Assembly (NCBI RefSeq): GCF_030816915.1
Contig: NZ_JAUSYN010000002.1
Location: 6,523,501 to 6,587,500 of the forward strand
Direction of reading: 5' to 3'
DNA length: 64,000 bases
From: Streptomyces sp. B3I8
GTDB lineage: Bacteria; Actinomycetota; Actinomycetes; Streptomycetales; Streptomycetaceae
In this document: in pieces, positions 29,401 to 37,066 of the stretch
How positions within the stretch are numbered: the stretch's first letter is position 1
Layout: the number at the start of each line of letters is the position of its first letter
The notes under the pieces: model-generated
What the model was told of the DNA's origin: nothing
Seen by the model: the letters and a program-made list of their open reading frames with translations, nothing else
Databases searched by the model: none
Made by a program: the position numbers and the translations under genes

Positions 29401-29641
29401 CGGCCCCGCCCACCTTGGCGAGTGCGCGGCGGACGGCGGAGACATGGGTGGCGACGAGTGCCCCGGCGGTGGCGGGCGCCTCGTCGTCCCACACGCAGTC
29501 CACGAGCCGTTCGGTGGACAGGACCTCGCCCAGGTGGACGACGAGCGCGGACAGCATCGCCAGGGGTCTGGTCCCGCCCAGGGGGGCACGCCGCCCGTCC
29601 GCCCAGACCTCGACCGGACCGAGTAGACGTATGTCCAGCAT
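26477..29641 (-). CDS. AfsR/SARP-family transcriptional regulator with NB-ARC and TPR domains
   Basis: A 1054-residue regulator. N-terminal OmpR-type winged helix (~1-95, MLDIRLLGPVEVWADG), bacterial transcriptional activation domain BTAD (~100-245), a Pro/Ala/Arg-rich linker built from 10-residue repeats, an NB-ARC ATPase (P-loop GRSGSGKTAL, LLILDN, LVTSRRRL), a winged-helix region, and about seven C-terminal TPR units. Such proteins activate secondary metabolism or morphological genes in response to ATP and partner signals. ATG 29641 follows GGGAGAA. Divergent from a lipoprotein gene across a 431-bp region with a large dyad; VanX follows after 68 bp. Confidence 0.9.
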   Translation of the reverse strand: MLDIRLLGPVEVWADGRRAPLGGTRPLAMLSALVVHLGEVLSTERLVDCVWDDEAPATAGALVATHVSAVRRALAKVGGAEVIRTRPPGYLAALDPSRIDARRFEDLLASGRAAGDRGRPREAAELLSEALGLWRGREALEGLGQSFARIEAARLTELRLAAQEDFFGLRLALGHADRTIAPLLTHVADHPLRERPRGQLMTALFRTGRVSDALLTYQEAREVLREELGVDPGPELRALHRAVLTNDPALLGPDPRAATARTPAVANGEAGHRPGHEGPDNARRPATGPGTARRPAAESDTARRPAAEPVPSHLPPDIADFVGRAAGIEWAESLLGKVADPGRTAPPVGVVSGRSGSGKTALAVHVGHRTADLFPDGLLFVDLRAADATPVRPADALARLLRAMGAAPETLPTSVEELTGLYRTHIGHRRTLLILDNAAGEAHVRPLLPPGGGSAALVTSRRRLVALEGAAHLDLTVPDEAEALELLAKVAGRSRTAAEPEGAAEIVALCGRLPLAVRIAGARLAARPHWGPGRLAERLRDERRRLNELRAGDLELRVSLELGYADLDPHERAALRRLALLDLPDFAGWIAAPLLGIGVEEAEEAVERLVDCHFIDVVGVDGTGRSRYRIHDLAREHARERCLAEEAPPEREAAVRRLVACWLGLAKQAAARGPGGVTRYFPEPETVRGLDARTEEELLARPAAWFAAEQAGLLAAVEYCADHGAARAARDLAGALIASSAALYNRFDAWSSSHRAAMAAVRRGGDVEGEAWLLTGLGRLAYEQDRFEESYACFERALRRFGEHGDVPRGEAVALDGMATVRREQAGYPEALELLGKALERYGRTGDLGGRARMLYGFGYVHREQGRGGEARDALSRALELYRAGADPHGEALTLRALALCHRAEGTPAEAERLLLEALDIFTGLADAFGVMYTEQALAKVELRTNRADRARERLDRCLAVARERQDRFGVALVLRTLGECHLATGDTDAAREPLERALADWEALRLPVWRARTAWDLAGVWAADGRAEEARAARAEALAVFRELGCREAGERA
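28721..28810. repeat. 30-bp coding repeat in the SARP linker
   Basis: Three in-frame 30-bp units (28721-28750, 28751-28780, 28781-28810), the last diverged. They encode TARRPAAE-like 10-residue repeats between BTAD and NB-ARC, so copy number changes would alter linker length without breaking the frame. Confidence 0.8.
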
Positions 29642-30072
29642 GTTCTCCCGATCGTCGTACCGCGCCCGCTCCGCGAAGGGTGGCAACGATATCGACGGCC
29701 GCGTGGGCGCAGGCCGAGGGCGGGATCCGCCTGGCCGGATCCGGTCCGTTTCCCCCAGCCGTGCGGGACCCGCGGCAGGCCCCGTGTCCGGGCCGGTCCC
29801 GACGGTACGGGCCCCGTGTCCAGGTCGGTGCCGTCGGCACCGGCCCGGCATCCCGGTCGGTGTCGGCGGCCTCCGGGAGCGGGACCTGGCGCCATTTGGC
29901 CGGATTCGTGCGACACAGGTCCCTCGTACGGGAGACGGCCCGTCGGGGCGCTTCGTATGACACGGGGCGCGAAGAAAATGTTTTCGCACCGGACGTCATA
30001 CGGGCGCCCCTCGCGGACCGTCAACGGCTCGAAAGCGCAAGCCCGTCCGATCCGCACCCAGGAGGTCGTCCG
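29642..30072. other. divergent regulatory region SARP / lipoprotein
   Basis: 431 bp. A 32-bp imperfect direct repeat begins GGCCCCGTGTCC at 29778 and again at 29810. A long dyad lies at 29954-30002. GGAGG at 30061-30065 is the RBS of the lipoprotein gene. No gene seen. Confidence 0.5.
29954..30002. promoter_or_regulatory. 49-bp dyad in the SARP/lipoprotein divergent region
   Basis: Outer arms CGTATGAC (29954-29961) and GTCATACG (29995-30002) enclose GCGAA (29969-29973) and TTCGC (29983-29987) around an A/T-rich centre. Its symmetry and position, 70 bp before the lipoprotein start, suggest a protein binding site or an RNA hairpin in the leader. Confidence 0.45.
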
Positions 30073-30978
30073 ATGCACCGCTGGAAACCGGCACTGCTGA
30101 TCGCCGGCCTGCTGGCGACCACGGTCACCGGTTGCGGGGGCGGCACGTCCGCCCCCGCCCCGACCGCCCCGACCACCCGGGCCGCTTCCGGCGCCCACCG
30201 TGCCGCGGACGACCCGGAACGGACGCTGTACCTCGCGGAGCAGGTCCTCATCAAGAAGTGCATGGAGAAGCGCGGACACGAGTACTGGGTCGAGCCGCCC
30301 CCGCCCAAGGACGTCTCGGCCCGCTTCCCCCTCGTCGTGGACGATCCGGCCTGGGCCCGGACCCACGGCTACGGCACCGACCTGCGCCGTCGGCGGGAGG
30401 CGGAGGTGCGCGCCGATCCCAACCGGAAGTACTTCCGCTCCGCATCGACCGCGGGCCGGGCCGCCCTGGTCAGCGACCTCAACGGCCCCCGGCCGCAGGG
30501 GCTTTCGGCCCGGCTGCCGAACGGCGTGCGGGTCACCCACAGCGACCGGGGCTGCCAGGCCGCCGCGCAGCGGGAACTGTACGGCGACCTGGAGGCCTGG
30601 TTCCGGGCCACCCGGGTCACCGGCGCTCTGGCCGGCCTGCGCCTCGGCCTCGTGACCGGGGACAAGCGGTACAAGGCCGCCGTCGCACCGTGGGCGCGCT
30701 GCATGCGCGGCCGGGGACACCCCTACGCCGACCCCGCGGAGTCACGTGCCGCCGCCACTCGGGAGGACCGTCCGTGGCCGCGCGCCAAGGAGGTCGGGCT
30801 GGCCTCCGCCGAGGCCGACTGTGCCGCCTCCAGCGGACTGTCGGACGTGGTGAGGTCCCTGAACACCGAGTACCGGGCCGAGTTGGGTCGCCGCCACCCG
30901 CGGGAGACGGCCGATCTCACCCGGCTCGAACGCGAGGCACTGCCCCGGGCCCGCGTGATTCTCGCCCGCGGCGACTGA
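30073..30978 (+). CDS. putative lipoprotein of unknown function
   Basis: 301 residues. A signal peptide with lipobox (LLATTVTGC, Cys at ~21) is followed by a Thr/Ala/Pro-rich spacer and a charged helical domain with several Cys (IKKCMEKRGHEYW, WARCMRGRGHPYAD, EADCAASSGL). The paired C-M-x-x-R/K-G-H/x motifs recur twice, like a duplicated unit found in some Streptomyces lipoproteins. No enzyme motif recognised. ATG follows GGAGG. Divergent from the SARP gene, a possible regulatory target. Confidence 0.7.
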   Translation: MHRWKPALLIAGLLATTVTGCGGGTSAPAPTAPTTRAASGAHRAADDPERTLYLAEQVLIKKCMEKRGHEYWVEPPPPKDVSARFPLVVDDPAWARTHGYGTDLRRRREAEVRADPNRKYFRSASTAGRAALVSDLNGPRPQGLSARLPNGVRVTHSDRGCQAAAQRELYGDLEAWFRATRVTGALAGLRLGLVTGDKRYKAAVAPWARCMRGRGHPYADPAESRAAATREDRPWPRAKEVGLASAEADCAASSGLSDVVRSLNTEYRAELGRRHPRETADLTRLEREALPRARVILARGD

Positions 30979-31060
30979 ATCCGGCCGCACACCACAGACC
31001 ACCACGGCCGCGGTGCCGTGGTCGCACCATCCTCCACCGCTGACGAAACGAGGGAATCCC

Positions 31061-31519
31061 ATGTCCATCAAGCGCATGCTGACCTTGGCCGCCTCGGCCG
31101 CCGCCGTGACCGTCCTGCTGTCCCCGGTGTCCGGCGCGAGCGCGCTGGACACCGGGTCGCAGGCGCCCGCGGCGCCCCGGGTGGCCGCCGCGGACGGCTA
31201 CCTGCACGTCTACACCCAGCCCTACGGGGGCGGCCACGAGTGCAAGTGGCTGGGCAACTCCGACAACTGGGGGACCTGCCGCAACCTGACCTCCGACATC
31301 TGGAACAACGGCTACGCGGGCGGCAACGACGCCGTCGACCTCTATACCGCCCCCAGCGCCGGCGGCGCCCACGCCTGCATCAGCCAGGGCGACCGCTGGA
31401 TCGACACCACCACGGGCGAGTACCGCTTCACCTACGGCGCCGGTCTGGAGCAGTTCGGGGCCAGCGTCAACAACAACATCTCCTCGCACCGCTGGGTCGA
31501 CTACTGCAGCCAGGGCTGA
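31061..31519 (+). CDS. small secreted protein, peptidase inhibitor I36/crystallin-like
   Basis: 152 residues. The signal peptide (MLTLAASAAAVTVLLSPVSGASA) is followed by a Gly/Asn/Tyr/Trp-rich beta domain (YLHVYTQPYGGGHECKWLG, WGTCRNLTSDIWNNGY, HACISQGDRW, ending WVDYCSQG) with four Cys. The pattern of Tyr-Gly-Gly and 'N-x-x-S-D-x-W-N' elements resembles the beta-gamma crystallin-like I36 inhibitors of Streptomyces. Assignment is by resemblance only. RBS GAGGGA. It follows the lipoprotein gene by 82 bp. Confidence 0.55.
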   Translation: MSIKRMLTLAASAAAVTVLLSPVSGASALDTGSQAPAAPRVAAADGYLHVYTQPYGGGHECKWLGNSDNWGTCRNLTSDIWNNGYAGGNDAVDLYTAPSAGGAHACISQGDRWIDTTTGEYRFTYGAGLEQFGASVNNNISSHRWVDYCSQG

Positions 31520-31537
31520 CCGGCCGTACGACGCCCC

Positions 31538-31577
31538 GGTGCCCCGGCACACCGCTCACAGGGTGTGCCGGGGCACC
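31538..31577. terminator. 16-bp-stem terminator after the secreted protein gene
   Basis: Perfect 16-bp arms (31538-31553 with 31562-31577) with an 8-nt loop, 19 bp after the stop codon. Confidence 0.8.
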
Positions 31578-31666
31578 CGTAGTGGCTCGGGCGTTCAGGC
31601 AACGCACGAGGGTCACGGCACGCTGTCGCTCAGCGGACCGTCGGGGTCGAGACGGTCGAGACCGTT

Positions 31667-31694
31667 GCCTCGTGCCTCGTGCCTCGTGCCTCGT
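31667..31694. repeat. 7-bp microsatellite, four copies
   Basis: GCCTCGT repeated four times without interruption in non-coding DNA between convergent genes. Confidence 0.8.
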
Positions 31695-31819
31695 GCTTTG
31701 CGGGGGGTCGTCAGCGCCGGTGGGCGTCCCCCTGCCCGAGCGAAGCCGAGGGCTCGGGGGGCGTGCCGGGCGTCGCGACGGGGCGAACGTCGCCTGTCGC
31801 GGGACTTTCGCAACAGGCC

Positions 31820-32335
31820 CTAGAAGAGATGGATGGCGAGGTGCCCCAGTGGAAGTCCCAGCTGCCAGGCGGGTGTCCACACCTTCGGGCCGTCGTCCTC
31901 GCCGGCCGCCGCGGCGCCGCCGGGCACCGCGTCCAGGTCGGGGGCGAGCAGTTCGGTCTCCTCCAGCCACCGCCAGGCGGCCTCGGCCAGCTCCAGGTCG
32001 GGGTCGGGGCGCCCGGACTCGGCGGCCACGGCGGACAGGTCGGCCAGCCGCTCGCTCACCCAGTCCTGCCACGGCTGGTCGTACGCCGTCAGGGACAGCC
32101 ACGTCTCCAGCTGGGTGACCACGCGGATGCCGGAGAGTTCGCGGTCGCTGTCGGACAGGAAGATGGTCAGCGCCAGGGCGTCGCGGCCCGCCCGGAACTC
32201 GAAGGACGTCGGCGGCATGAGGTCGCCGGTGCGCAGCAGTTCGTCGGCGATGTACTCCGCGTACATCCACGCCATCGGGACGGTCAGTTCACCGCCGCCG
32301 CTGCCGTCCGTACTCTCTTGGCCTCTGTGCAGCAT
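31820..32335 (-). CDS. conserved-looking hypothetical protein
   Basis: 171 residues, acidic, soluble, no signal peptide. The helical sequence has WMYAEYIADELLRTG, FEFRAGRDALALTIFLSDS, TQLETWLSLTAYDQPWQDW and ends WQLGLPLGHLAIHLF. No domain recognised. The start at ATG 32335 has AGGAAG close by; a longer frame to 32395 is less likely. It lies 201 bp downstream of an ECF sigma gene on the same strand and could be in its unit, but nothing in the sequence states a function. Confidence 0.6.
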   Translation of the reverse strand: MLHRGQESTDGSGGGELTVPMAWMYAEYIADELLRTGDLMPPTSFEFRAGRDALALTIFLSDSDRELSGIRVVTQLETWLSLTAYDQPWQDWVSERLADLSAVAAESGRPDPDLELAEAAWRWLEETELLAPDLDAVPGGAAAAGEDDGPKVWTPAWQLGLPLGHLAIHLF

Positions 32336-32536
32336 CCCTTCCTGCCTTCCTCCGGTGCGTGCGCGTCGCCCGCCCCCGGGACCCCGGGAACGCACCGCGC
32401 ACCCGGCCCGGACTCGCGGGGGCCCGGTGCCCGGAACGGAAGGACCTCCGGACCGGAAACACGGATGGAGACAGCTGATTGCCCAACCATGGTCCGCAGC
32501 AAGGCGCTTTGCGAAGGCTTGACCCGTTCTTCGGTT

Positions 32537-33085
32537 TCAGCGCAGGTCGGCCGCGTATCCCGGTAGCACTCTGCGCAGGGCTCGCAGCGCGTAGTACGCG
32601 CGGGACTTCACGGTACCGGGAGGAATGCCGAGGGCTTCGGCGGCCTCCGCCACACTCGCCCCACGGAAGTACACCTGCACCAGGACGTCCCGGTGTTCGG
32701 GTGTGAGTGTCTTCACAGCCTCGCGCACGTCGAGCATGGCGGCGGACCGCTCGGCGTGGTCCGCGCACACCGGCGCGTGCTCCAGTACGGCGTCCCCGAC
32801 CTCGGCGGGGCGCGCCTGGCGGGCCCGGCGCGCGTCGATGGCCAGCCGGCGCGCGACGGTCAGCAGCCAGGGGCGCACGGAGGTGAAGTCGTGGGCGCGG
32901 AGCGCCTCTGGGTGCTGCCAGGCGCGGACGAGCGTCTCCTGCACCAGGTCCTCGGCCCGCTGCCGGTCGCCGTCGCACAGACGTAGCAGCAGCGAGAAGA
33001 GGGGACGTCCGTGCTCGCGCTGCAGGGCGGCCAGCTCGTGCTCGGCGGTCGTGGTGGGGTGGGTGCGGGTGGTTACGGCCGTCAT
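32537..33085 (-). CDS. ECF RNA polymerase sigma factor
   Basis: 182 residues. Region 2 contains GDRQRAEDLVQETLVRAWQHP and SVRPWLLTVARRLAIDARRA; region 4 has TLTPEHRDVLVQVYFRG and the helix-turn-helix ASVAEAAEALGIPPGTVKSR. The start ATG lacks a clear SD. No anti-sigma gene is adjacent; neighbours are a hypothetical protein downstream and a universal stress protein upstream. The short C-terminus after region 4 (RRVLPGYAADLR) excludes a fused regulatory domain. Confidence 0.9.
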   Translation of the reverse strand: MTAVTTRTHPTTTAEHELAALQREHGRPLFSLLLRLCDGDRQRAEDLVQETLVRAWQHPEALRAHDFTSVRPWLLTVARRLAIDARRARQARPAEVGDAVLEHAPVCADHAERSAAMLDVREAVKTLTPEHRDVLVQVYFRGASVAEAAEALGIPPGTVKSRAYYALRALRRVLPGYAADLR

Positions 33086-33203
33086 GGCCGTATGCCAGCG
33101 CGTGGAATGTCCGACGGACAGGGCGGGAACGGGGCGGTGCGGTAGGCGGTCGAAGTCGTCGGCGAACGGTTCGACGAACGGTCGGGAACCGGCCGTGTCG
33201 GGA

Positions 33204-33222
33204 CCCGGAGCGGGGCTCCGGG
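33204..33222 (-). terminator. short hairpin after the universal stress protein gene
   Basis: 8-bp GC stem (33204-33211 with 33215-33222), 3-nt loop, about 120 bp past the stop codon of the minus-strand gene ending at 33344. Confidence 0.45.
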
Positions 33223-33343
33223 CGGGTGACCGGGCAGTCGGCCGGGCGTGACATCGGCGTGCGGCCGGGCGCCCGGCGGGTGCGGTGGGTCTTGGCGCCC
33301 GCGTGTTCCGGCGTCCTGTGGGTGCCGTGTCCGGTGCGGGGCG

Positions 33344-33805
33344 TCACGGCACCACCGTCACCGGCCACCTTCCCGCCTTGACCAGCCGGATCGCCACCGA
33401 GCCGACGAACCGGTGGCCGGCCTGTTCCGACGCGCCCACCACCACGGCGTCCGCCTTGAGTTCGTCGGCGGCCTTGACGAGGCCGCCGTACGGGTCGCCC
33501 CGGAACGTGTGGAACTGCCAGCGGACCTCGAACGTGTCCTTGACCCGTTCCGTCGCCTCCCGGATCTGGGCGACGATGCCCTCGGCGATCTCGTCCGTCG
33601 TCTCGGCGACCGGTGCCCCCATCGCCGCGCCCGCCGCCATCACCGGCTGCACGTATACCACCGCCAGGAGGGCGTGCTGGCGACGCGCCAAGCCCCCGGC
33701 GTACGCCGCGGCGCGCAGCGAGGACTCGGAGCCGTCCACGCCGACCACGATGACCTTGGGGCCGTCGGTACCGCGTTCGAACTGTGCGGGATGCTGATCA
33801 GTCAC
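33344..33805 (-). CDS. universal stress protein (UspA family)
   Basis: 153 residues, a single Usp domain: KVIVVGVDGSESSLRAAAYA at the N-terminus and the ATP-binding end motif VVVGASEQAGHRFVGSVAIRL, close to the G-2x-G-9x-G-S/T pattern. It probably binds ATP and acts in stress tolerance. The start is GTG 33805 without an SD; GATAAC on the minus strand (33814-33819), 8 nt upstream, could be a -10 element giving a leaderless mRNA. Confidence 0.92.
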   Translation of the reverse strand: MTDQHPAQFERGTDGPKVIVVGVDGSESSLRAAAYAGGLARRQHALLAVVYVQPVMAAGAAMGAPVAETTDEIAEGIVAQIREATERVKDTFEVRWQFHTFRGDPYGGLVKAADELKADAVVVGASEQAGHRFVGSVAIRLVKAGRWPVTVVP

Positions 33806-33980
33806 GGCTGGAGGTTATCGGAACCCGCAGGTCCCGCACCCGCGCGGGATTCGACGGGCCACTGCGGGCGGCGGACGCCGCCCGGTCCGTCCTCGCGCCG
33901 CTCGCCCGGGCGAGTGCTTTCCCGGCGCCGCGGCGGTGTTGCTCAGCGGTGTCGCCCCGCCGTTGCGCGACTGATGAGTC

Positions 33981-34877
33981 ATGAAAAAGGATCAGCTGCT
34001 CACCCGGCGCCGGGTCCTGCTGGCCGGCGCCGCCGCGCTGGGCGCGGCCGGAACGGCGGGCACGGTCGCGCTGCTCGGCACGGACGCCGAGGACGCCGGC
34101 GACGTGAACGCCGGCGACGACGCCCGTCATACCGGTGCCTTCGCCGGTGCGCACGGCTCGCGCGCGCCCCTCGGCGGCGCCCCCGCGAGCCGTCCGCTCG
34201 ACCCGTCCGCCTACCGGCTGCGGCCATTCGCCGGCGACGGGACGGCGCCCGTCGGCCCACCCCGCACCCCCGTACGGCACGCACCGCTGCTGAGCATGCC
34301 GGGGCACGGCCGCGGCATGGTGCTGACCTTCGACGACGGCCCGCACCCCCGCTACACCCCGCAGATCCTGGACACACTGCGCGAGTACGACGTGCGCGCG
34401 ACGTTCTTCGTGTGCGGCGAGATGGCCGTCGAGTACACGTACCTGCTGGCCCGAATGGCCGACGAGGGGCACCTCGTCGGCAACCACACCTGGTCCCATC
34501 CGCTGCTCACCCGGATGAGCCGCGCCGGTATCCGCTCGGAGATGACCCGCACCAGCAAGGTGATCCGGAACGCGTACGGAGAGCGCCCGCTGTGGTTCCG
34601 CGCGCCCTACGGCGCCTGGAACCGCACCACGTTCCGGCTCGGCTCCGACCTGGGCATGGAACCGCTGGCCTGGACCGTGGACACCCGGGACTGGACGACA
34701 CCGGGGACGGACGTCATCGTCGACCGGGTCGAGGAGGGCGCCGCCGCGGGAGTGGTCGTCCTCTCCCACGACGCCGGCGGCAACCGCTCGCAGAGCGTCC
34801 GCGCCCTGCGCCGCTACCTGCCCTGGCTGCTCGACTCCGGCTACCACCTGATGCTGCCCCGGCGCGAGTTCGTCTGA
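33981..34877 (+). CDS. exported polysaccharide deacetylase (CE4)
   Basis: 298 residues. A twin-arginine-like signal (TRRRVLLAGAAALGAAGTAG) leads to a NodB homology domain with motif 1 TFDDGPHP (catalytic base Asp and metal Asp), motif 2 HTWSHP (zinc His pair), motif 3 RAPYGAWN, motif 4 DTRDW and motif 5 VVLSHDAG. It should remove acetyl groups from N-acetylglucosamine in peptidoglycan, chitin or exopolysaccharide. It is divergent from the universal stress gene and converges with the sortase gene 45 bp away. SD weak. Confidence 0.9.
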   Translation: MKKDQLLTRRRVLLAGAAALGAAGTAGTVALLGTDAEDAGDVNAGDDARHTGAFAGAHGSRAPLGGAPASRPLDPSAYRLRPFAGDGTAPVGPPRTPVRHAPLLSMPGHGRGMVLTFDDGPHPRYTPQILDTLREYDVRATFFVCGEMAVEYTYLLARMADEGHLVGNHTWSHPLLTRMSRAGIRSEMTRTSKVIRNAYGERPLWFRAPYGAWNRTTFRLGSDLGMEPLAWTVDTRDWTTPGTDVIVDRVEEGAAAGVVVLSHDAGGNRSQSVRALRRYLPWLLDSGYHLMLPRREFV

Positions 34878-34922
34878 AGGCTGTCGCCCACCCGCCCTCC
34901 CGCCCCACCCGGCCGGGAGACC

Positions 34923-35606
34923 TCAGCGGACCTGGGTCAGGCGGGCGAAGACGACGACGTTGCCCGAGTAGCCGTTCTGCTTGGTGAAGCCCCCGCCGCA
35001 GGTGATGACGCGCAACTCCGGGGCGCCCGTGGAGCCGTACACCCGGTCGCCGGGGAAGTTCTTCTTGTCGAAGACCTCGATGCCGTAGATCTCGAACACG
35101 GCGGTCCTGCCGTCCTTGCGCAGGACCTCCACGTGGTTGCCCTTCTTCAGGGCGCCGAGCCCGTAGAAGACGGCCGGGCCCTGGTTGTTGTCCACGTGGC
35201 CGACGACCACCGCCGTGCCGTTCTGGCCGGGCCCCACCGCTCCGGTGAACCAGCCGGCGAGGTTGGGGTCGTCGGGCGGCGGCGCGGCCACCCAGCCGTC
35301 CGAGTCCAGGCCCACCGGCGTCACCGGGGCGTCGACCCGGATCATCGGGATGCGCACCCGGTCGGCCTCGGAGTACGGCAGCGGCGCGGGCGCGGAGCCG
35401 GTGGGGGAGGCGCTGGGGTGCGGGCTCGCGCCGCTCCGCGCGGCGGCGGCCGTCTCGGGCTGCGGCGGACCGCTGTCGAACTCGCCCGAACCGTTGCGGA
35501 TGAGGGCGAGGCCGGTCAGCAGGACAAGCGCTATCACGCCCCACGGGGCGCGCTTCCTCGGCTTCTCCTCCGCTTCGGGCTCTGCGGGAACCACGGACGC
35601 AGACAT
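34923..35606 (-). CDS. class F sortase
   Basis: 227 residues. A short cytoplasmic N-terminus, one membrane helix (WGVIALVLLTGLALI), a Ser/Pro/Ala spacer and an extracellular sortase barrel with catalytic His137 (VVGHVDNN), Cys203 (VITCGGG) and Arg222 (VFARLTQ). Class F sortases are the usual single-domain sortases of actinobacteria and attach or process surface proteins. ATG follows GAGAGGGG. It is divergent from the gene at 35938, whose product and the paralogue at 37067 look like its partners. No LPxTG protein is nearby. Confidence 0.92.
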   Translation of the reverse strand: MSASVVPAEPEAEEKPRKRAPWGVIALVLLTGLALIRNGSGEFDSGPPQPETAAAARSGASPHPSASPTGSAPAPLPYSEADRVRIPMIRVDAPVTPVGLDSDGWVAAPPPDDPNLAGWFTGAVGPGQNGTAVVVGHVDNNQGPAVFYGLGALKKGNHVEVLRKDGRTAVFEIYGIEVFDKKNFPGDRVYGSTGAPELRVITCGGGFTKQNGYSGNVVVFARLTQVR

Positions 35607-35937
35607 TCGCCATCCCCTCTCGGCACGGCCGTCGCCGTGTCACTCGCGCATGGCAGCACGCTAAGCGCGGCACGGGCGGCGGGCGACGGGGGAGCGGACG
35701 AACGGGTGGCGTCCCGCACCGGCCGTGCGCCATCCGAGTTGCCGCGCGCTGAGGCGTACCGACAGTGCGTGACCTGCGGCGACCTCCCCGGCCCGGAGAT
35801 CGCCCGGCGTGTCGTCCCACCGGAACGGACCAGCGTCGACATGCGGCTTCGCACCCCGCGTTCGAGGGTCTGTCTGGGAGGCGCTTGCTCGCCGATCGAC
35901 CGGGGACGGGTCCCGGGGCGCCTTCCGCGGAGGTGAC

Positions 35938-36777
35938 ATGCGTACGACTCGTGCCCTGGCGGCCGGTGCCGCCGCGGCCCTGGCCGTGGGGCTGGCCGCG
36001 CCCACGGCGGCGGCCTGGAGCGATCCGGGCAATGATCCGGGTGGTGGTGTCAACGGCACCAGCGTCAGCAGCTACAGCGAGACCACGAACGGCGGGAACG
36101 GCCGCGACGACCAGAACGATCCGAGCGGCCGGGGCAACCAGAACGGTGGCCAGGGCAACCAGAACGACCTGGGTGGCCAGGGCAACCAGAACGGCCCGGG
36201 TGGCCGGGGCGATCAGAACGCCGCGAGCGGGCAGGGCGACCCGAACGGCCAGGGCGGAGACGGCCGTCGAGACGGTCAGGACACCCAGGGCGCCGGTCGC
36301 GGCGGCGACGGCGGCCAGGGCGGGCGCGGCGGTGACGGGCAGGGCGGCCGGAACGACGACGCCCTGCGCAACATCGTCGTCCGGCCGGACGTCGTCTCCC
36401 CGGGCGGCCGGCTGACCGTCATGGTCGACGGCAGCCGCTGCCGGCAGGGCGGCACCGTCTCCGCACCGGTCTTCCCGACCACCCGCTTGCGACCGGCGCG
36501 CAACGGCCCGACGGCGACCGCCACGGTCAGCGTCGACGTCAACGCGAGGCCGGGACTCTACGACGTCACGGTCCGCTGCGGCGACGGACGCGATCCGCAG
36601 GTCCTCACCCGGCCCCGCGCGTTCACCGTCATCGGCGGGGTCCGCGGCGGTCTCGGCGGTGCCAGCACCGTCGGCGCCACACCGGCCGACATGGCCATCG
36701 GCGGCACACTGGTGGCCGGGGCGCTGGTCGGCGGCGGGGTGTTCTGGATGCGCCGTCGCTCGGAGCCCAGGAGCTGA
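35938..36777 (+). CDS. secreted surface protein with Gly/Asn/Gln-rich repeats and C-terminal anchor
   Basis: 279 residues. Signal peptide to AAPTAAAW, then a low-complexity region (residues ~20-140) of GNQNG/GRGDQN-type repeats, a compact beta domain (~143-220) that starts VVRPDVVSPGGRLTVMVDGS and has two Cys, and a C-terminal helix (GGTLVAGALVGGGVFWMRRR) with a basic tail. It has the layout of a sortase substrate but no LPxTG; the segment GGASTVGATPADMAIGG precedes the helix. Its start ATG follows GGAGG. The domain is homologous to that at 37067. Divergent from the class F sortase gene. Confidence 0.72.
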   Translation: MRTTRALAAGAAAALAVGLAAPTAAAWSDPGNDPGGGVNGTSVSSYSETTNGGNGRDDQNDPSGRGNQNGGQGNQNDLGGQGNQNGPGGRGDQNAASGQGDPNGQGGDGRRDGQDTQGAGRGGDGGQGGRGGDGQGGRNDDALRNIVVRPDVVSPGGRLTVMVDGSRCRQGGTVSAPVFPTTRLRPARNGPTATATVSVDVNARPGLYDVTVRCGDGRDPQVLTRPRAFTVIGGVRGGLGGASTVGATPADMAIGGTLVAGALVGGGVFWMRRRSEPRS

Positions 36778-37066
36778 GCAGCGGTACGGGCCGCTCACGC
36801 CGGTCCTCCCACCCACCCGGGCGGGGGGACCGGCGCCGTCGCGCCGAGGGAACCGGCGCCCCCGTACGGAAGGGGCCGGGAGCGTGCGCCGGAGGAACCG
36901 GCGCCCTCGCGCGGACGGGACCGGCAACGCGCACCGAAGAGGCCGGCAACGCGCGCGGACGGGACCGGCAACGCGCGCCGGGCAGCGCCTCGCCAGGGAA
37001 GGACAGCACCTCGCCCCGGAACCCGTGGGCGGGGTTCCGGGGCGGGGCACGGTGCGGGGTGGTGGG
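36778..37066. other. repeat-rich region between convergent paralogues
   Basis: 289 bp containing several imperfect copies of GGAACCGGCGCCC and GGGACCGGCAACGCGCG between 36826 and 36985, and a terminator hairpin at 37014-37042. Confidence 0.5.
37014..37042. terminator. bidirectional terminator
   Basis: 11-bp perfect stem CCCCGGAACCC / GGGTTCCGGGG (37014-37024, 37032-37042) with a 7-nt loop between two convergent genes. Confidence 0.75.

Larger units (their letters stand above)
31520..31819. other. intergenic region with terminator and microsatellite
   Basis: 300 bp between convergent genes. It has the strong terminator at 31538-31577, a 7-bp repeat at 31667-31694, and a hairpin-prone GC segment around 31725-31765. 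No gene seen. Confidence 0.5.

Noticed and set aside
31667..31694. Phase-variation repeat
   Set aside because: The 7-bp repeat lies between convergent genes and not in a promoter or coding region, so no switch is suggested.
34923..35606. LPxTG substrate for the sortase in this window
   Set aside because: I searched the neighbouring secreted proteins for LPxTG/LAxTG-like motifs and found none, so no canonical substrate is assigned.
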